64,000 nucleotides of DNA from Phytophthora sp. 'mugwort' (taxonomy: Eukaryota > Oomycota > Peronosporomycetes > Peronosporales > Peronosporaceae), in the NCBI GenBank assembly GCA_033558025.1, contig JAUCEF010000007.1, positions 2,480,001-2,544,000 of the forward strand. The letters run 5' to 3'. A model generated the notes under the pieces. The model did no database searches. It was not told where the DNA came from and was given only the letters and a program-made list of their open reading frames with translations. This document shows, piece by piece, positions 41,881 through 53,597 of the stretch (the stretch's first letter is position 1; each line of letters opens with the position of its first letter). A program made the position numbers and the translations under genes.

Positions 41881-43798
41881 TTGAGCTTGCCCGAGTGCGC
41901 TGGGACGACTGCTGTTGTCATTGTCCATTTTTCAAGTCACACAGAAATCCCACCTACTCCCCCCCCTAGCAAGTCGCCATTCTCCCAGTATGATCACCGT
42001 TTCGCGCCCTCCCCGCCCCACGTTCACGTCGGCCCACGTCACGGTTTTTTTCTCCCAGACGTGCCGCGATGACTTTGCTGAAGTAATTCTTGAATACTTT
42101 CGTTGTCGCTGCGGCACGGTTAGAAAACAGACCCACCGCAACGGGTTTACTAACCTCATGCAGCATGTGAGACGGGAGCATCCGAACTTTGAGGCAGAGA
42201 TGCTCGAGGCCACGACGGCCGAGACGGGATCTTTGCTAAGCTATGTGCGGCAATCCTCTCAAAATCGCTACAGATGGCAGGTGTGTATCCTGAGCAACCT
42301 GCCACTCACATTTTGTGAAAATCGGGCGACGAGACGGTACGCTAATTACCAGTTGCTCATCCTTGATTGAAGACACGTCGACCCTTACTAACAGTTTACA
42401 TGTTATGTTATCTATCAAATTACGTTTTAAACCTAGATACACCACGTTGGACCCTGTGCGTGTCGAGGCGCTGCGAGCCGCGATGGAAGGGTCGTGCTGG
42501 AGGTGGAGAGGTCGATAGCCTCAGAGATACCTTATCGATTTGGCCTGATCCTGGACGGATGGACAGATTTGGGTGAGCACTACCTAGCAGTCTTTTCCTG
42601 CTACGAAGTAAATGGCAAGGTAAAGCCCCCTGCTATGCATGGCCCCTCTCATGAATGAGCAGGACGGCGACCTCTCTGCTCTTGCTCACAGAGAATGTCT
42701 AGCCAACATGCTTCCACGGGACTTCGGCAAGCAGCTGGACCAGTGTGTTTACATTTCAGGTGACAACTGCAGTGTAAACAGGCGTCTCGCTATTTTGGTT
42801 GGCGTTCCATTGGTTGGATGTGCTTTGCACGACTCAACCGTGCTGTTCAGCGCCAACTGCAAAATTATGAGTCCGATGTCGCAGAAATCCAGACGCTGAT
42901 GATCAAGCTACGGACGGACGCTGACTCAATCCGCTAAGCTCAGGTACACTTTCGGCTAATTTATCTTCTGTTGTGCTATTCACCGTTCTATTCCGTACGA
43001 TTTCAGCTAATATTCGACAAATTATTTATTTGCTCTATTTCAGGCTCAAAACGAATCTTCAGCCCGCAGTTCGGCAGGTTACCCGAGTGGAGCTCAACCT
43101 TCACGATGCTGCATCGATACTTCGTGCTTCTGAAGCACCTCGACGCAAAAGATGATGCCATTGCGGACCTTCTCCCAGCTCCAGCATGCAACCGCCGACT
43201 ACTCAGCCTCCTAATGAGCTAAAGGACGTGGATTCAGTGTCGAAGGCCCTCCAAGCAACCCAACCTGATTTGCTCGACGTGCTTGAGTGGTTTGATGGTC
43301 TCATTGCCATCAAACCGCAGTATGCTGTTTATCTGGGTTAGTTTGTATTGTGTTGCACTTTGCTTAATCTGAAACACTAACAATTACATTTGGGTACATG
43401 CAGGGCTAAGGGCGGACATCGTTCACAGCCCAGACTTTGAGTCGGGCTGCGTTCGTGTCCTGCCTGTCAAAACCAGCCGACCTACTCGGGAGAGAGTGCC
43501 GCGTTGCGACCGTTTGCTGCAGGCGTGTCGCCAGAGCCTCCAGTCGACGGCGAGGAGGAAGGCTCCTTCGTAGAGCACCTGCAGAAACGACGTCGCCTGG
43601 CGCAGGACGAACAGCAATACGAAATGCTCCGCAGTATCCCTCCCACCTCAAACGTGGTCGAGAGATTCTTCAGCATCGCCCGCATCACGCTCGGTCACGA
43701 GGCAACGGACTGCACCCGATCATGTTAGAGCAGATACTGTTCCTGCGCGAAAACGAAAGTTATTGGGATGTAGGAACTGTAGATGGTTTGCGTAGCTA
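41881..43798 (+). pseudogene. hAT transposase remnant (BED finger to C-terminal dimerisation domain)
   Basis: A BED-type finger region (FRCRCGTVRKQTHRNGFTNL, then HVRREHP) lies at 42090-42180. FGLILDGWTDLGEHYLAVFS, with the hAT-like first catalytic region, is at ~42540-42600. The C-terminal dimerisation signature SNVVERFFSIARITLGHE lies at 43650-43705 and LEQILFLRENESYWD at 43730. Multiple frame changes. Confidence 0.65.
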
Positions 43799-45418
43799 AG
43801 CAAAGACATAACTGTCATTATGACATTATTGATGTGTTGCTAGCCCTGTACGTCATTATTTATGCAGCAGATTCTCCACCCCCCAGCTGCATGTTTTATA
43901 TTTGTTTAAGCAGTCCTCATAAATACATGCCACAATCGGCGGCCCTGCGAGCTGGGATGGTGTATATGCGGCAGACCAGAGCTGAAAATGATGAATACGA
44001 CGTATATTATTTTTTTTATGTTGTAGATGTACACAATGCCTTCCAGCTACACACCAACTGTCAATGACAGCAACATGGCTCGGGGCACGTTGTGCAATGT
44101 CTTGAGGGAAAGCGAGACGTTGCCGCTAGAATCCTGGCATGTTGCATCACACCGAGCTTCCAAGAACCAACTATCGACATCTTCTTCAACGCAAAGATGT
44201 TAGCAAATACAATAGTTGCTTTGCGTATTTTCTTGGCGTTAGGGTTGACGTTCTGCTCAAACAGCATGCGTACGAACTTGTCGTGCAAGCCTTGCTCGAT
44301 GGTGAGGTGGAATTCCTGCTCAGGTGTGAGCATAGCAGAACATTTTCTCTCTTGGGGGGGGGGGGGGGGGTACAGTAGTGTTGTTTTGTGGGCACAAACT
44401 AGTTTTGGCTCCCCATTAAAACAGATTATTCCAGTACAAAAAACTGCGGCAAAACCAACGGCCTTGATAGCAACCTTCCAAACGCATGACAGGAAGCAGC
44501 ATATAGTCTATGTACGAGTTAGATCGACGGAGAACGAGGTTCATGCATGTAGCGTAAACATAAACTAAATGAAAAAGAGGGCTCGATGATTCTTTAGTCT
44601 TCGGAATCGTAGTAATCAAGTAGTTGTCTACTGTGTAGCTAGGCTCCTTCGTCAAAGTCATCATCTTCACAGTCATTGATTCCTCCATCAGTGGAGCTCG
44701 TGACACTACCACTGCCGTTCATAATTGGGCATTCAGTTCCGCCTTGCCCATTGTTTCTCGGCTCACTTAGTGTTGAAAAATCAAATACCACATCAGTCGC
44801 TTCATCACTCCCCATCCGATTACATAAAGGTGGGCTTTCGAGTTGTCTCCAGTTTGAGCCGATCTCGAAGCTCAAGTTGTATTGTGCGTACTACAACTTC
44901 TATCGGCAGCCGTCGAAGATATTGGAATAGTAAAAACCTTCCTGGCAATCTCTATCATTTTGCATACAGAAATGACTATATTGGGATCTCCAAATTACCA
45001 GAATAAGCCAATAGCTATTGTAAAAGGCAGGATCCCTCGATTCGGCAGATAAAACTGTAATTTTCCCTCCAAAACCGTAGATGTAACTATTTAACCGGTT
45101 GAATCAAGTGTCAGCTAATTCATCACTAAGGTACAGTGTCAATCTACACCGATCGCAAGCGGATGCAGAGAGAGATAAGAGGTACATAAGAGGACGAGGG
45201 TGCCACCTGCTAACCTGAAGACAACAAGCGTGGCGATGCCTTCGTGGACGTGCGTAGAGTATGTGTACTTTGTACCACTAATGTGATGTAATGTACACCA
45301 ATGGTAGCCATGTTTTGTCCAGCCTTTTGTCGCAGACAGAATCCAGCGAGTGATGATCACCGGCTTCATCATTTTGGATTAAGCATTGCCGGACTTACAG
45401 CTCAACGACGACGAAGAA
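43799..45418. other. no gene recognised
   Basis: Contains a run of ~18 G at 44357-44374 and short open frames on both strands without motifs. An acceptor-like TTACAG at ~45405 precedes the RING gene, so a 5' exon for it may lie in 45240-45390. Confidence 0.4.
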
Positions 45419-45958
45419 ATGATTCCTGCTTCCGTTCCTGCCGCCCAGCCGCTGCCACAGACTGCGGCCGACATCGCGCAGCGCTCGTATGTTCCGCTGA
45501 AGGGCCCCAAGACGGGCATGGAGACGACCAACGCCGAGTGCGCGCACTGTCACAAGGGTTTTTTCGAGAAGGATATCGTTAAGCAGCCGCAGTGTGGCCA
45601 CCTTTTCCACGCGCACTGCATCGACAATCACCTGCGGTCGGAGATTTGCTGCCCTGTGTGTCACGTGCAGATATTGTTCCCGGCCGTAGCCGCCGCGGTC
45701 GCTCAAGACGGCAGAGCGGCCGGGTCCGTCTACCCGTCGGCCCAGCTGCCTCCTCGTGCGGTGCCCGTGGCGACTGCATTCATGCCGGCGGGTGGCGCGG
45801 ACGCGCGCGACTACGCGCCGTGTCGGGAGTGCGGCCAAATGTTTTACCGTGACCCGACTAAAGTCCGCCCCGAGACCAATGGGTGGTACCGCTGCCAGCG
45901 CTGCGCACAGACAGACATCGTCCAGTTCATGCGGGACAGCTTTTGCGTACTGCAGTGA
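45419..45958 (+). CDS. RING-H2 finger protein
   Basis: Intact, 179 aa from ATG 45419 (the frame opens slightly upstream without ATG). The RING reads CAHCHKGFFEKDIVKQPQCG, then HLFHAHC and CCPVC, giving the C-C-C-H-H-C-C-C zinc ligands. A second Cys-rich motif, CRECGQMFYRD and WYRCQRC, lies near the C-terminus. RING-H2 domains usually recruit E2 enzymes as ubiquitin ligases; targets are unknown. It is GC-rich like host genes and is the only clearly intact host-type gene in the right third. Confidence 0.75.
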   Translation: MIPASVPAAQPLPQTAADIAQRSYVPLKGPKTGMETTNAECAHCHKGFFEKDIVKQPQCGHLFHAHCIDNHLRSEICCPVCHVQILFPAVAAAVAQDGRAAGSVYPSAQLPPRAVPVATAFMPAGGADARDYAPCRECGQMFYRDPTKVRPETNGWYRCQRCAQTDIVQFMRDSFCVLQ

Positions 45959-47900
45959 GCGGCTTAGCGGTGACAACTGCATGTTGCTATGCAGGTACAG
46001 CTTCTCCAGCGATGTCGGATTGTTACGCTTCAAGTCTGTTGTTGTTGGCGTTGCTACACAGCCGTTTATTATTATTTTTTTTTTAATATATTCACTGCCA
46101 TCCGAAACCGATTTGGACGTTTAGCTGGAGACGGAGTGGAGGAACGATTACAAACAATCCACTCGAGTGTGATAGCTTCGATAGCCACAACATTATCACT
46201 CACTGAAACTGGAGGGTGCCAGAATAAATGCATTCACTGCGCTGCTCGCCGCGGCACTCGCAAACGATCATCATCGCCGCCTTCAAGCGTCACTATCGGC
46301 AGCGTCAGGTCCAACACGCTCTCGACCAAAACTCTACAACGTGGACATGCTGCAGGCGGTGCTGTGGGGCTGTGAGAGCTGGAACAATATGTCTACTTGC
46401 AGTGTTGCTAACTGCTGAATATGGACAGGTTTTCTTGATTACTACATGTTCACGTCCGAGTATGCGGAACCGGACGTCGAAGAGCGGGTGAGGTAACGGC
46501 GATGTTGTCGCGCCTGCATACCTCCAATCCGATGTCAGTAGGCGAGCTGTTGAACCAACTGGAGGAGAACGACCCGGTGGACGAGCTCAAGGACGAGGAT
46601 TTCTGCCGGGTTGAGCACTAGGTGGGCGATGCCCACTGGGCCACAGCGACTTGCTGTCCTCGCACCCGCACCGGAACATATGACTGCGGAAGAACTTAAG
46701 AAACGATTTCATTGAATGGAGCAACTTTGTGTTAGTGCTGATGCGATGGTGGTGTCGTCAAGAGCAGTGCATGCAAATGCAGCGAGTATTTAGAGATGAG
46801 TTTGAACTTCATTCAGCACGGTCGTGAACTCAACGCTGGACTTCTTTGGCCGTCCTGTTGGAATATGTTATCACCATAGTTAAAAAAAAGCCTCTGGCTA
46901 GTAATAATCCCGCATTTGGTATCGATAGAGACTTGCTGCTAATCACCGGTATTTGAGAATCCGTCTCGTATCTCTTCTTGGGGTGAATCACAATTCAGGA
47001 TATCACGGATGTCTGTACAGTTAGTTAGCAGCAGATCAACACGAATCTTCACTACCCCCTAACTCAATAGTGAGCTGTAGTTCTATTGTATTTTGCTAGT
47101 AATGCGAACACTTAGAGGAAAAATCGGATTGAGAATACATGTATGTTATGTCGCCATTTATCGCATAACGGAATGGGTTGATTCATATTATTTTTAAAAT
47201 ACATTAGGATGGAATCGCTGTACAAAAGTCTGTTGACATTCTGTTGCGCCGCCCAACCGCACTGCAGTCCAGTTTACATGGAGATAGGGATAATAAAAGA
47301 GCGATTTGAGGCAATACGTCGATACAGGTTAAGTGCTGGGGCAAGACCTTTCGTTGCCTTCGTGGGCGTCCTGGTGCGGACAATCTGCCTTATGATGCAG
47401 TTACCTTGTGATGAATATTGATGATGTTTTGTTATCCGAATGTAGATTACCGGAAAGGTCGTATGAGAGAGCCCCCATTTTCTATGGTGAAATGTTGGGG
47501 TGCTCTTTCTTCCTGATTTGTGTGGTAAATTGGTAGATTCTGAATAGCTCTCCAGAATATCAAAACACGGACAATTTTTAGAAAAAAATATCACAAGCTG
47601 CTATGAAATGAGTGATGGCCTCACGCGAATGCACACTTACGAACCCGACACCAAGCGCGCACCACCAACATGCCACGCCAACGCATCCCCACTCACTAGA
47701 CCATATTGTACAAGCTACGTGCTCTCCTCCAGTATCAAGATGCGAGCTCCAGAGGCGTCTCCCGGAGGCAGTTCTGCCGATCAATTGGCATCCCCCAACC
47801 CACGCATCAGAACTGGGAGCGCAATCTACCCAGTTTGCGTCGCTAAGCAAGACGTCAGTCTCGATTGGACCCCTACACTGCACCTGTCCCCTCTTGCGGC
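45959..47900. other. no gene recognised
   Basis: Short open frames (46228-46491, 47209-47421) and a decayed frame around 46500-46800 show no motif I can assign. Probably old transposon sequence. Confidence 0.4.
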
Positions 47901-47939
47901 TCCAGGCTAACGCCAAGCGGCAGTGCCCGCATCCCCGAC

Positions 47940-49010
47940 ACCGCCCCTGTCGAGGACGCTTTGCCCATGTCAAGGATGAACGGCGACTCGAGTACCCACT
48001 GGCCATAGACTCCATAGTTGAGGCAACTACGGAGCTCATGCCAGAGTTGATGAACGAGAAGAGTTCAGAAGCCAAGAATTAATGGTGTCAGCGTTTTCTG
48101 CGTCGACACAGCCTGACTATTTGGCGCATCTGGCATTCTAGGCGCAAGATGCACGACGACTTGAAAGCCCTCCGCGTTCCGTTCGCCAACAAGGTCGTTG
48201 ATACGATCATCGCACATGGCTACTTCGACCCTCACAGGGGGCTCACGGTTTCGAGAGCGCTCTTTAACATGGACCAAACGCCGGTCTACTGGGGCTTATC
48301 ATTAAAACAACAGTTGACTTCGTTAGGACCCCGAACTCGCGATCTACAACAAGCGGCGAAGGGTATGGATGCACTATGGCTCTGATTGTTGCTGCATATA
48401 GCAGAATGTTCCCCGCATTTTGTGTTCAATGGGGCTTCATGTGGTGACGAGGAGCCCGAAGTCAATGCAATCTGTCTGGAGGCGGCGACATGCTGGAAGC
48501 ACGTTGTCGTGGAACCGTCGGTTCTAAGTTTAGATAGTCTGAAAGTTCAGAAGAAGGAGTCCATTGCTGATGCAATGGCATACACTAGAACGGCAGTAGT
48601 ATATGTTCCAGGTGGCTGCACAGGCGTCGCGCATCATCTGGACGTAGGTGTCATGTCACCAGGAACAACACATCAGGCAACGCCATACAACTCGATCGGG
48701 GCTGGCCGTCCAAGGAGGCCGCCAGCGGCTTCATGGTGACGCGATATCTACGAACGCGCTATGGAGGCTCTGCGTTGCATATCCCCATCGACTATTCAAA
48801 ACTTATTCCGGAAGGCAGGGCCATTCGTGCCGTACGGCCCGCCAGTTTATCAGCGAGCAGTCCATGCGCAATCGTGGAGACGCCGCAGTAGACACTGCAG
48901 GAGGTGACAGTTTAAAGCCCACCGTGTTTAATATCAAGTTGCCCACCGTCCCTTACGTCTTCATGCCCTATTTTGATCTTAAGCTCCAAGCCCTTGATTG
49001 GCTAACCTTC
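47940..49010 (+). pseudogene. pogo/CENP-B-type transposase remnant
   Basis: Near 48075-48140 the frame reads WCQRFLRRHSLTIWRIWH after an in-frame stop, like the CENP-B-type HTH. FNMDQTPVYWG at ~48265 is the first DDE_1 block. The frame ending 48739 has VVYVPGGCTGVAHHLDVGVM (~48600), the conserved third block. Stops and frame shifts are present. Confidence 0.65.
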
Positions 49011-49209
49011 CTATAGAAGGTTTTGAGGGGGTCTATCTTTGTGGGGGCTCTCTCATTACGGCTTTTCCGGTACTATTCGCACTCCTGGAACGGTGGAAGG
49101 TATAAAGAATAGTGTTGGTTTTAATAATTATAAGTTGAGGCGTATTGTCTTGCTGTTCCTACTCCCGAACCTGAAAGTTTAATAAGCGTTCCCAGTCGAT
49201 GAATCATCT

Positions 49210-51950
49210 CCCAAGCTACGGCATTTCCCCTCTCCAACGCTGCTCCTGCTGTTGCTTCTCTTTACACGCTCCTCCTCCAACGCCCGCTCTTCTTTCCAAT
49301 TTTCTCCATACGTATTTTCCTGTTTTTATTGTCCATTGAGCTGTGTCACTCGGTAACAATTTACTCACTTCGCCGACAATTCCACCTTGCTCATATCCAC
49401 CTTCGATCTCTTTCATGACACTCGGCTCGGAATCTATTGCGTAATTGGCTAGCCAATCGGCTATCTTGTTGGCACTTCTGTAGTGATGTGTCCATCTATG
49501 GACATTGATCATACCTTCTAAACGTCTGCACTGCGTGTACCATATTTGCAATTTCCTCTCTCGTGGTCTTCGTCTGTTGTGCATCATCCCAAGGATGATC
49601 CTGCCATCTCCACAATGTGCATCTTCTACAGATTCTTCGCCGCGGCATATGCCAGCACGCGATGCAGCCCAATTAATTCCGCCACGTTATTTGGGTTTGT
49701 GTGCATTCCGAGCACTGTCGCCGCTATTCATGGTATTTTTGCTTTGTCTTGTACCTTCGCGTATTCTACTACCACGCTGCCACTACCGCCCGGTCCCGAC
49801 TTTCCGCTGGACCTGCCGTCGAAGAATCCGACGTATGTTGGATTACTCCATTCCTGTTCTCCGTGCTTTCCTTCTCTCTCCATCGATTCATCACCTTCCC
49901 AGCCTCTGTCATCCTTGGTATGGACGCCCAAGTGAGCGGTAGAGCCCATTTCGGTATCTTGTATAGGCTTCTCCTACACTTGTATAAGCCCATCCATTAC
50001 TTCTTCCTTCGTTCTTGGGCTCCTACCGTCAATGGGCACCCTCTCCACATTTCTGCGCCGAATGGCGGTCATCGTGACTGCTCAGCATAACGCCCACATT
50101 CTCTGTTGCTACCTTTTGTACCTCATCCCTCAACTCCAGTGGCCGGTCCATTCCCCATTTCGTCGGCCACTTGGTATTCTGGCGAGATGTAGCCAAAAAT
50201 GTCCGCCACGTTCCGCCTTGTATGTCAGGTGTCTTCCTTAAGCGTTCTTGTTTCCGAATTCCCACTGCCTTCAGACTCTCAACCATAACTCTTTGAATTC
50301 CGGACATGACCATATTAAATGACCCCCCACTACTTCTAACATTTTTGCACACCCTGGAGCTGCAGATCGATATCCTTCATCTTTACCCGCCTATAGCCTC
50401 GGCCTATGCATCTTGAGCCTGGCCAAGGTTTGCGCTTGATATGGTGTAATCGTCTCCATGTGTAGATTGTCTTCTTTCACCTTTCAGCGCTCGTGCTATC
50501 GCAGCGTCGCACTTTTTTCGTGCTTCTTCTATGTCAAACGTTGTCTTATGTGCTGACCTTATTTGTGTTGATTATCTTCTTGTACTTCTTTCTGCTCTGT
50601 CTCCATCTCCGCTCCCCCGTCCAAAGCGGCTTCAACCGTGTTAATTCCGGATATGGCTTTACCCATAACGTCATGGGTCGCACCGCTAGCCTCTTGTCTA
50701 TTGCCGCTTCGACCGTTAGCCCCTCTGCTCTCCACTCAAGCTCCGTCACCTGTGATCCCATGCATGACGTATGCTCGCATGTCTATGTTCCCCATCTCAA
50801 AAATGGTGTGGATCATCTTGACGATGTCCCCTCAGCTGGCTTGAGCACAATCTCCGGAAAGTTTACAAGTTTCCCGATACATATCCCCCGGAACAAGAGC
50901 GCCGCCGCAGTAGTCATAGGCAAAGAGTGATGCACCGGCCGGTTGTTCACCGTACCCTTCGTTATGTACGTTATCTCCACTAAATCCGCCATCCTCTGTG
51001 TCTTGCCATTCGCGGTGACCTCGACATACTCCCCCCCATTTACATTCTGCTATCTTAATTATATCCTCCATCGGCCATGAATGACAACGTATACCATTTT
51101 TGGCACAATGATCGCCGACGCAATTTGAGCTCTTTGCTGTACGGTATTGGTATTTGCCTCCGCAAGAGCCAGCCGGATCCTCAATGCACCAAACACAATT
51201 GTCCATGCTTCTTGTGTCTTATCCCTACTGCCTGCCCTATGTCGGAGATATCGCGAACTGCCGTCTCTGCTACCTCACTTCCTCTTGCTTCGCTTTCCCC
51301 ATGGCCCTCGCCTTCGTGTTGCATGTTATAATCAATCTTACGGCCGCCGTTTGCTTCACGCTTAAGGTTAATCCTGATACTGCAGAGAATCGACCCACTG
51401 CATTCATTGCTGCTGTCTGCATTGATTGGTGCTCTATGTTAATGGCCGTGCCACCCGCGTATCCTGTATGGTTCAACTGGTTCTCTGGTTGCGAGTTGTC
51501 TAGTGGGATTCCTGTGAGTTCCTCGTCCTTGATAATTTCTTCGTATAGTAGCTCGATAGCTACGATGAATAGGAGGGATGCCAAGGGGCAGCCCTGCCTA
51601 ATTCCCCTAGTGGCCGTTAGCCATCAAACTCACGGTTGTGCTTGTATGTATCGCTTTCACATTGGCGCAAAATCTGGGAGTCCGACTCTTGCTCTCAATA
51701 CCTCCATGACATCATAAAATCTCGATCCAACGAGTCGAATGCCTTACGAAATCTAACATGAGCTCCTGCGCTTCCGTCATCTGCTTCCCCTTTCTGCACG
51801 CCGCCTTTGCAACCTCAAACAGGTGAATTGCTTCATGTATTCCCCGCTCGGGCACGAAACTAAATTGCTTATCGTACCAATACAATAACTAGTATATCGT
51901 CTTTGAGCTGCGTCCCATTGGTGGGGGATCTTAAATTAAAGCCCATCAGA
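49210..51950 (-). mobile_element. 5'-truncated LINE with RNase H, decayed
   Basis: The minus strand carries reverse transcriptase blocks. FSFVPERGIHEAIHLFEVAK is near 51850 and PLASLLFIVAIELLYEE near 51575. The catalytic block reads GYAGGTAINIE near 51455, where YADD is expected. A zf-RVT-like segment EVVGGHLIWSCPEFK lies at ~50300. An RNase H domain follows: FFDGRSSGKSGPGGSGSVV at ~49825 and WTHHYRSANKIADWLANYAI at ~49480. Many frame changes. The RT N-terminus and ORF1 are absent. Confidence 0.75.
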
Positions 51951-53245
51951 TGGCTGGAGAAGTCTTTCGCGCGCTCTTACAGTGCCTGCAACATGACCGT
52001 TCGGCATGCCGTGAGCACCCGGGCAATGTGGTGTTGAAGCTGACCATTAGAAAACAAACGTGGGGGAGGGGGGGCTTACCCGCAGCACATCAACTCCTGA
52101 ATCCAGCGTGCCACCTTGCCGCTTGTATTTTGGTGTTGTAGCTGAACAGCTCCGTGATTTTGGAGGTTACCGACATTTACCTGTCATAGGGGCCACCATA
52201 AATGCATCAGAGGGTAGGGGTATAGAGCTCACGTGTCAAAAACAAATGCATCGTACTTATTTGCATTATAATTGTACTCGACATTTGGCGCAGCACAACT
52301 CATCAATTGATCGGACGTCACAAGAAGCAGGAGGGCCGCCGAAGGGATCGCGGAGACTGCGCACCAGCTAAGCCGAGTGAGTGCACGCAAGTTGGCACAC
52401 AAGGAGGTCAGTACTCGCCCTCGGAGCTCCACAGTTTCCTTGTTCTACTCTGTCTCACACGCTAGCCAACTATGTCGTCTTTTGCATGCGTACTTGGCAT
52501 CAAGCCGGGTGGTGAACGCACGGCGACTTCTCGGCAAGCAGGGCGTTTAAACGCTTGTGCATTCAGATGCGCTAATGTGTGTGCATGTGATCAGTGCATT
52601 GCTAAGCTTCTCGCCTCTGAAGTGCTCAAAGGCTTACGGCACGCTGCTATTTGTTTTCTACACAGACAGCGGTTTGGTTCGACATGCTGACGGTGGTCTT
52701 CCAGCAGCTCAGCGAAGGTGATGCTGACGGGCTCTCGAGGGCAGGGGAACAGAGTTGTGCATACAGCTCTGTTGGGGTTGGTGCAATTACTAACGCTCTG
52801 CTGCAGCTGTGTTCCTTCGCTTGTAACCAGCCAATTCGTGTTGTGCTTAAGTTGCTCCATCGGCAACGTAATCACTGCCACTACAAGAAACAGTTGCACT
52901 ATCCACTTTAGAGACATATGATTGGTTATATATTGATGGAACTTATAATAAAACGGCCCTTATAACAGGTAAATGTCGGTAGTCGCCAGCAGACCAGCCC
53001 ATGTCTCGTTTCTGCTCCGATGCCGAGGACTTGTAAACGAATTGCAAAAAGGGTTGAGCACGGGATTGTATGCTGAAATACAGTGACGATAAAATTTGCT
53101 GGTATCACAAGGTTTGCGTTCTTCATCCTCACACCGTGGTCAGAGGATACACTGTCCGTAGCCTTCCTTTCCAACCGTGGTCCCACAAAATGGATTCACG
53201 TGGATGATGCAAGTGGGCACACGAGCAATCCGCAACCATATTGAG
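51951..53245. other. no gene recognised
   Basis: A G-rich run near 52068 and short open frames without motifs. It lies between the LINE and the left LTR of the copia element. Confidence 0.4.
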
Positions 53246-53597
53246 GGCTTGTGTCCATGGGCAGTCGATTTTGACTGCGCGTGACAGCTACCATGTTCGC
53301 GAGGAGAGTATTGGCGGGGGCAAATGACCGCAACCTTGGTGATGAGGACGGCTTGTGGTTGAGGCCCGTGAATGAGAAGTAAGCTCATGTCAGCTCGAAG
53401 GCCCACGGCCGCCTCCACATCCAAGGTAATGTGTATTCAATCTATAGCTAACTCGCGGCGACTGTGGGAGCATAAGCAGCAGTTCTCCTGCGAGTATGTA
53501 CTAGTAGCACAAGATGTTTGTTGAGAGTTCTTCTCAGAACAACCGAGGGTACGTCTCGTGTCGTACCTGTGCAACTTGCACATGCAGTACATTTTGG
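53246..53597. repeat. left LTR of the Ty1/copia element (3' LTR, minus orientation)
   Basis: Runs from GGCTTGTGTCC to CAGTACATTTTGG and matches 59316-59872 along its length, apart from ~200 bp present only in the right copy. There are many substitutions, so the element is old. Confidence 0.8.

Noticed and set aside
47612..48082. A 156-codon Pro/His-rich plus-strand frame as a new gene.
   Set aside because: Its C-terminal part runs into the pogo HTH region; the rest has low-complexity composition and a competing open frame on the other strand.
50305..50345. AAATGACCCCCCACTACTT resembles the Polinton TIR tip (AAATGACCCACTACT), suggesting a solo TIR.
   Set aside because: In the minus frame it encodes EVVGGHLIWSCPEF, a normal zf-RVT-like part of the LINE; no further TIR similarity follows.
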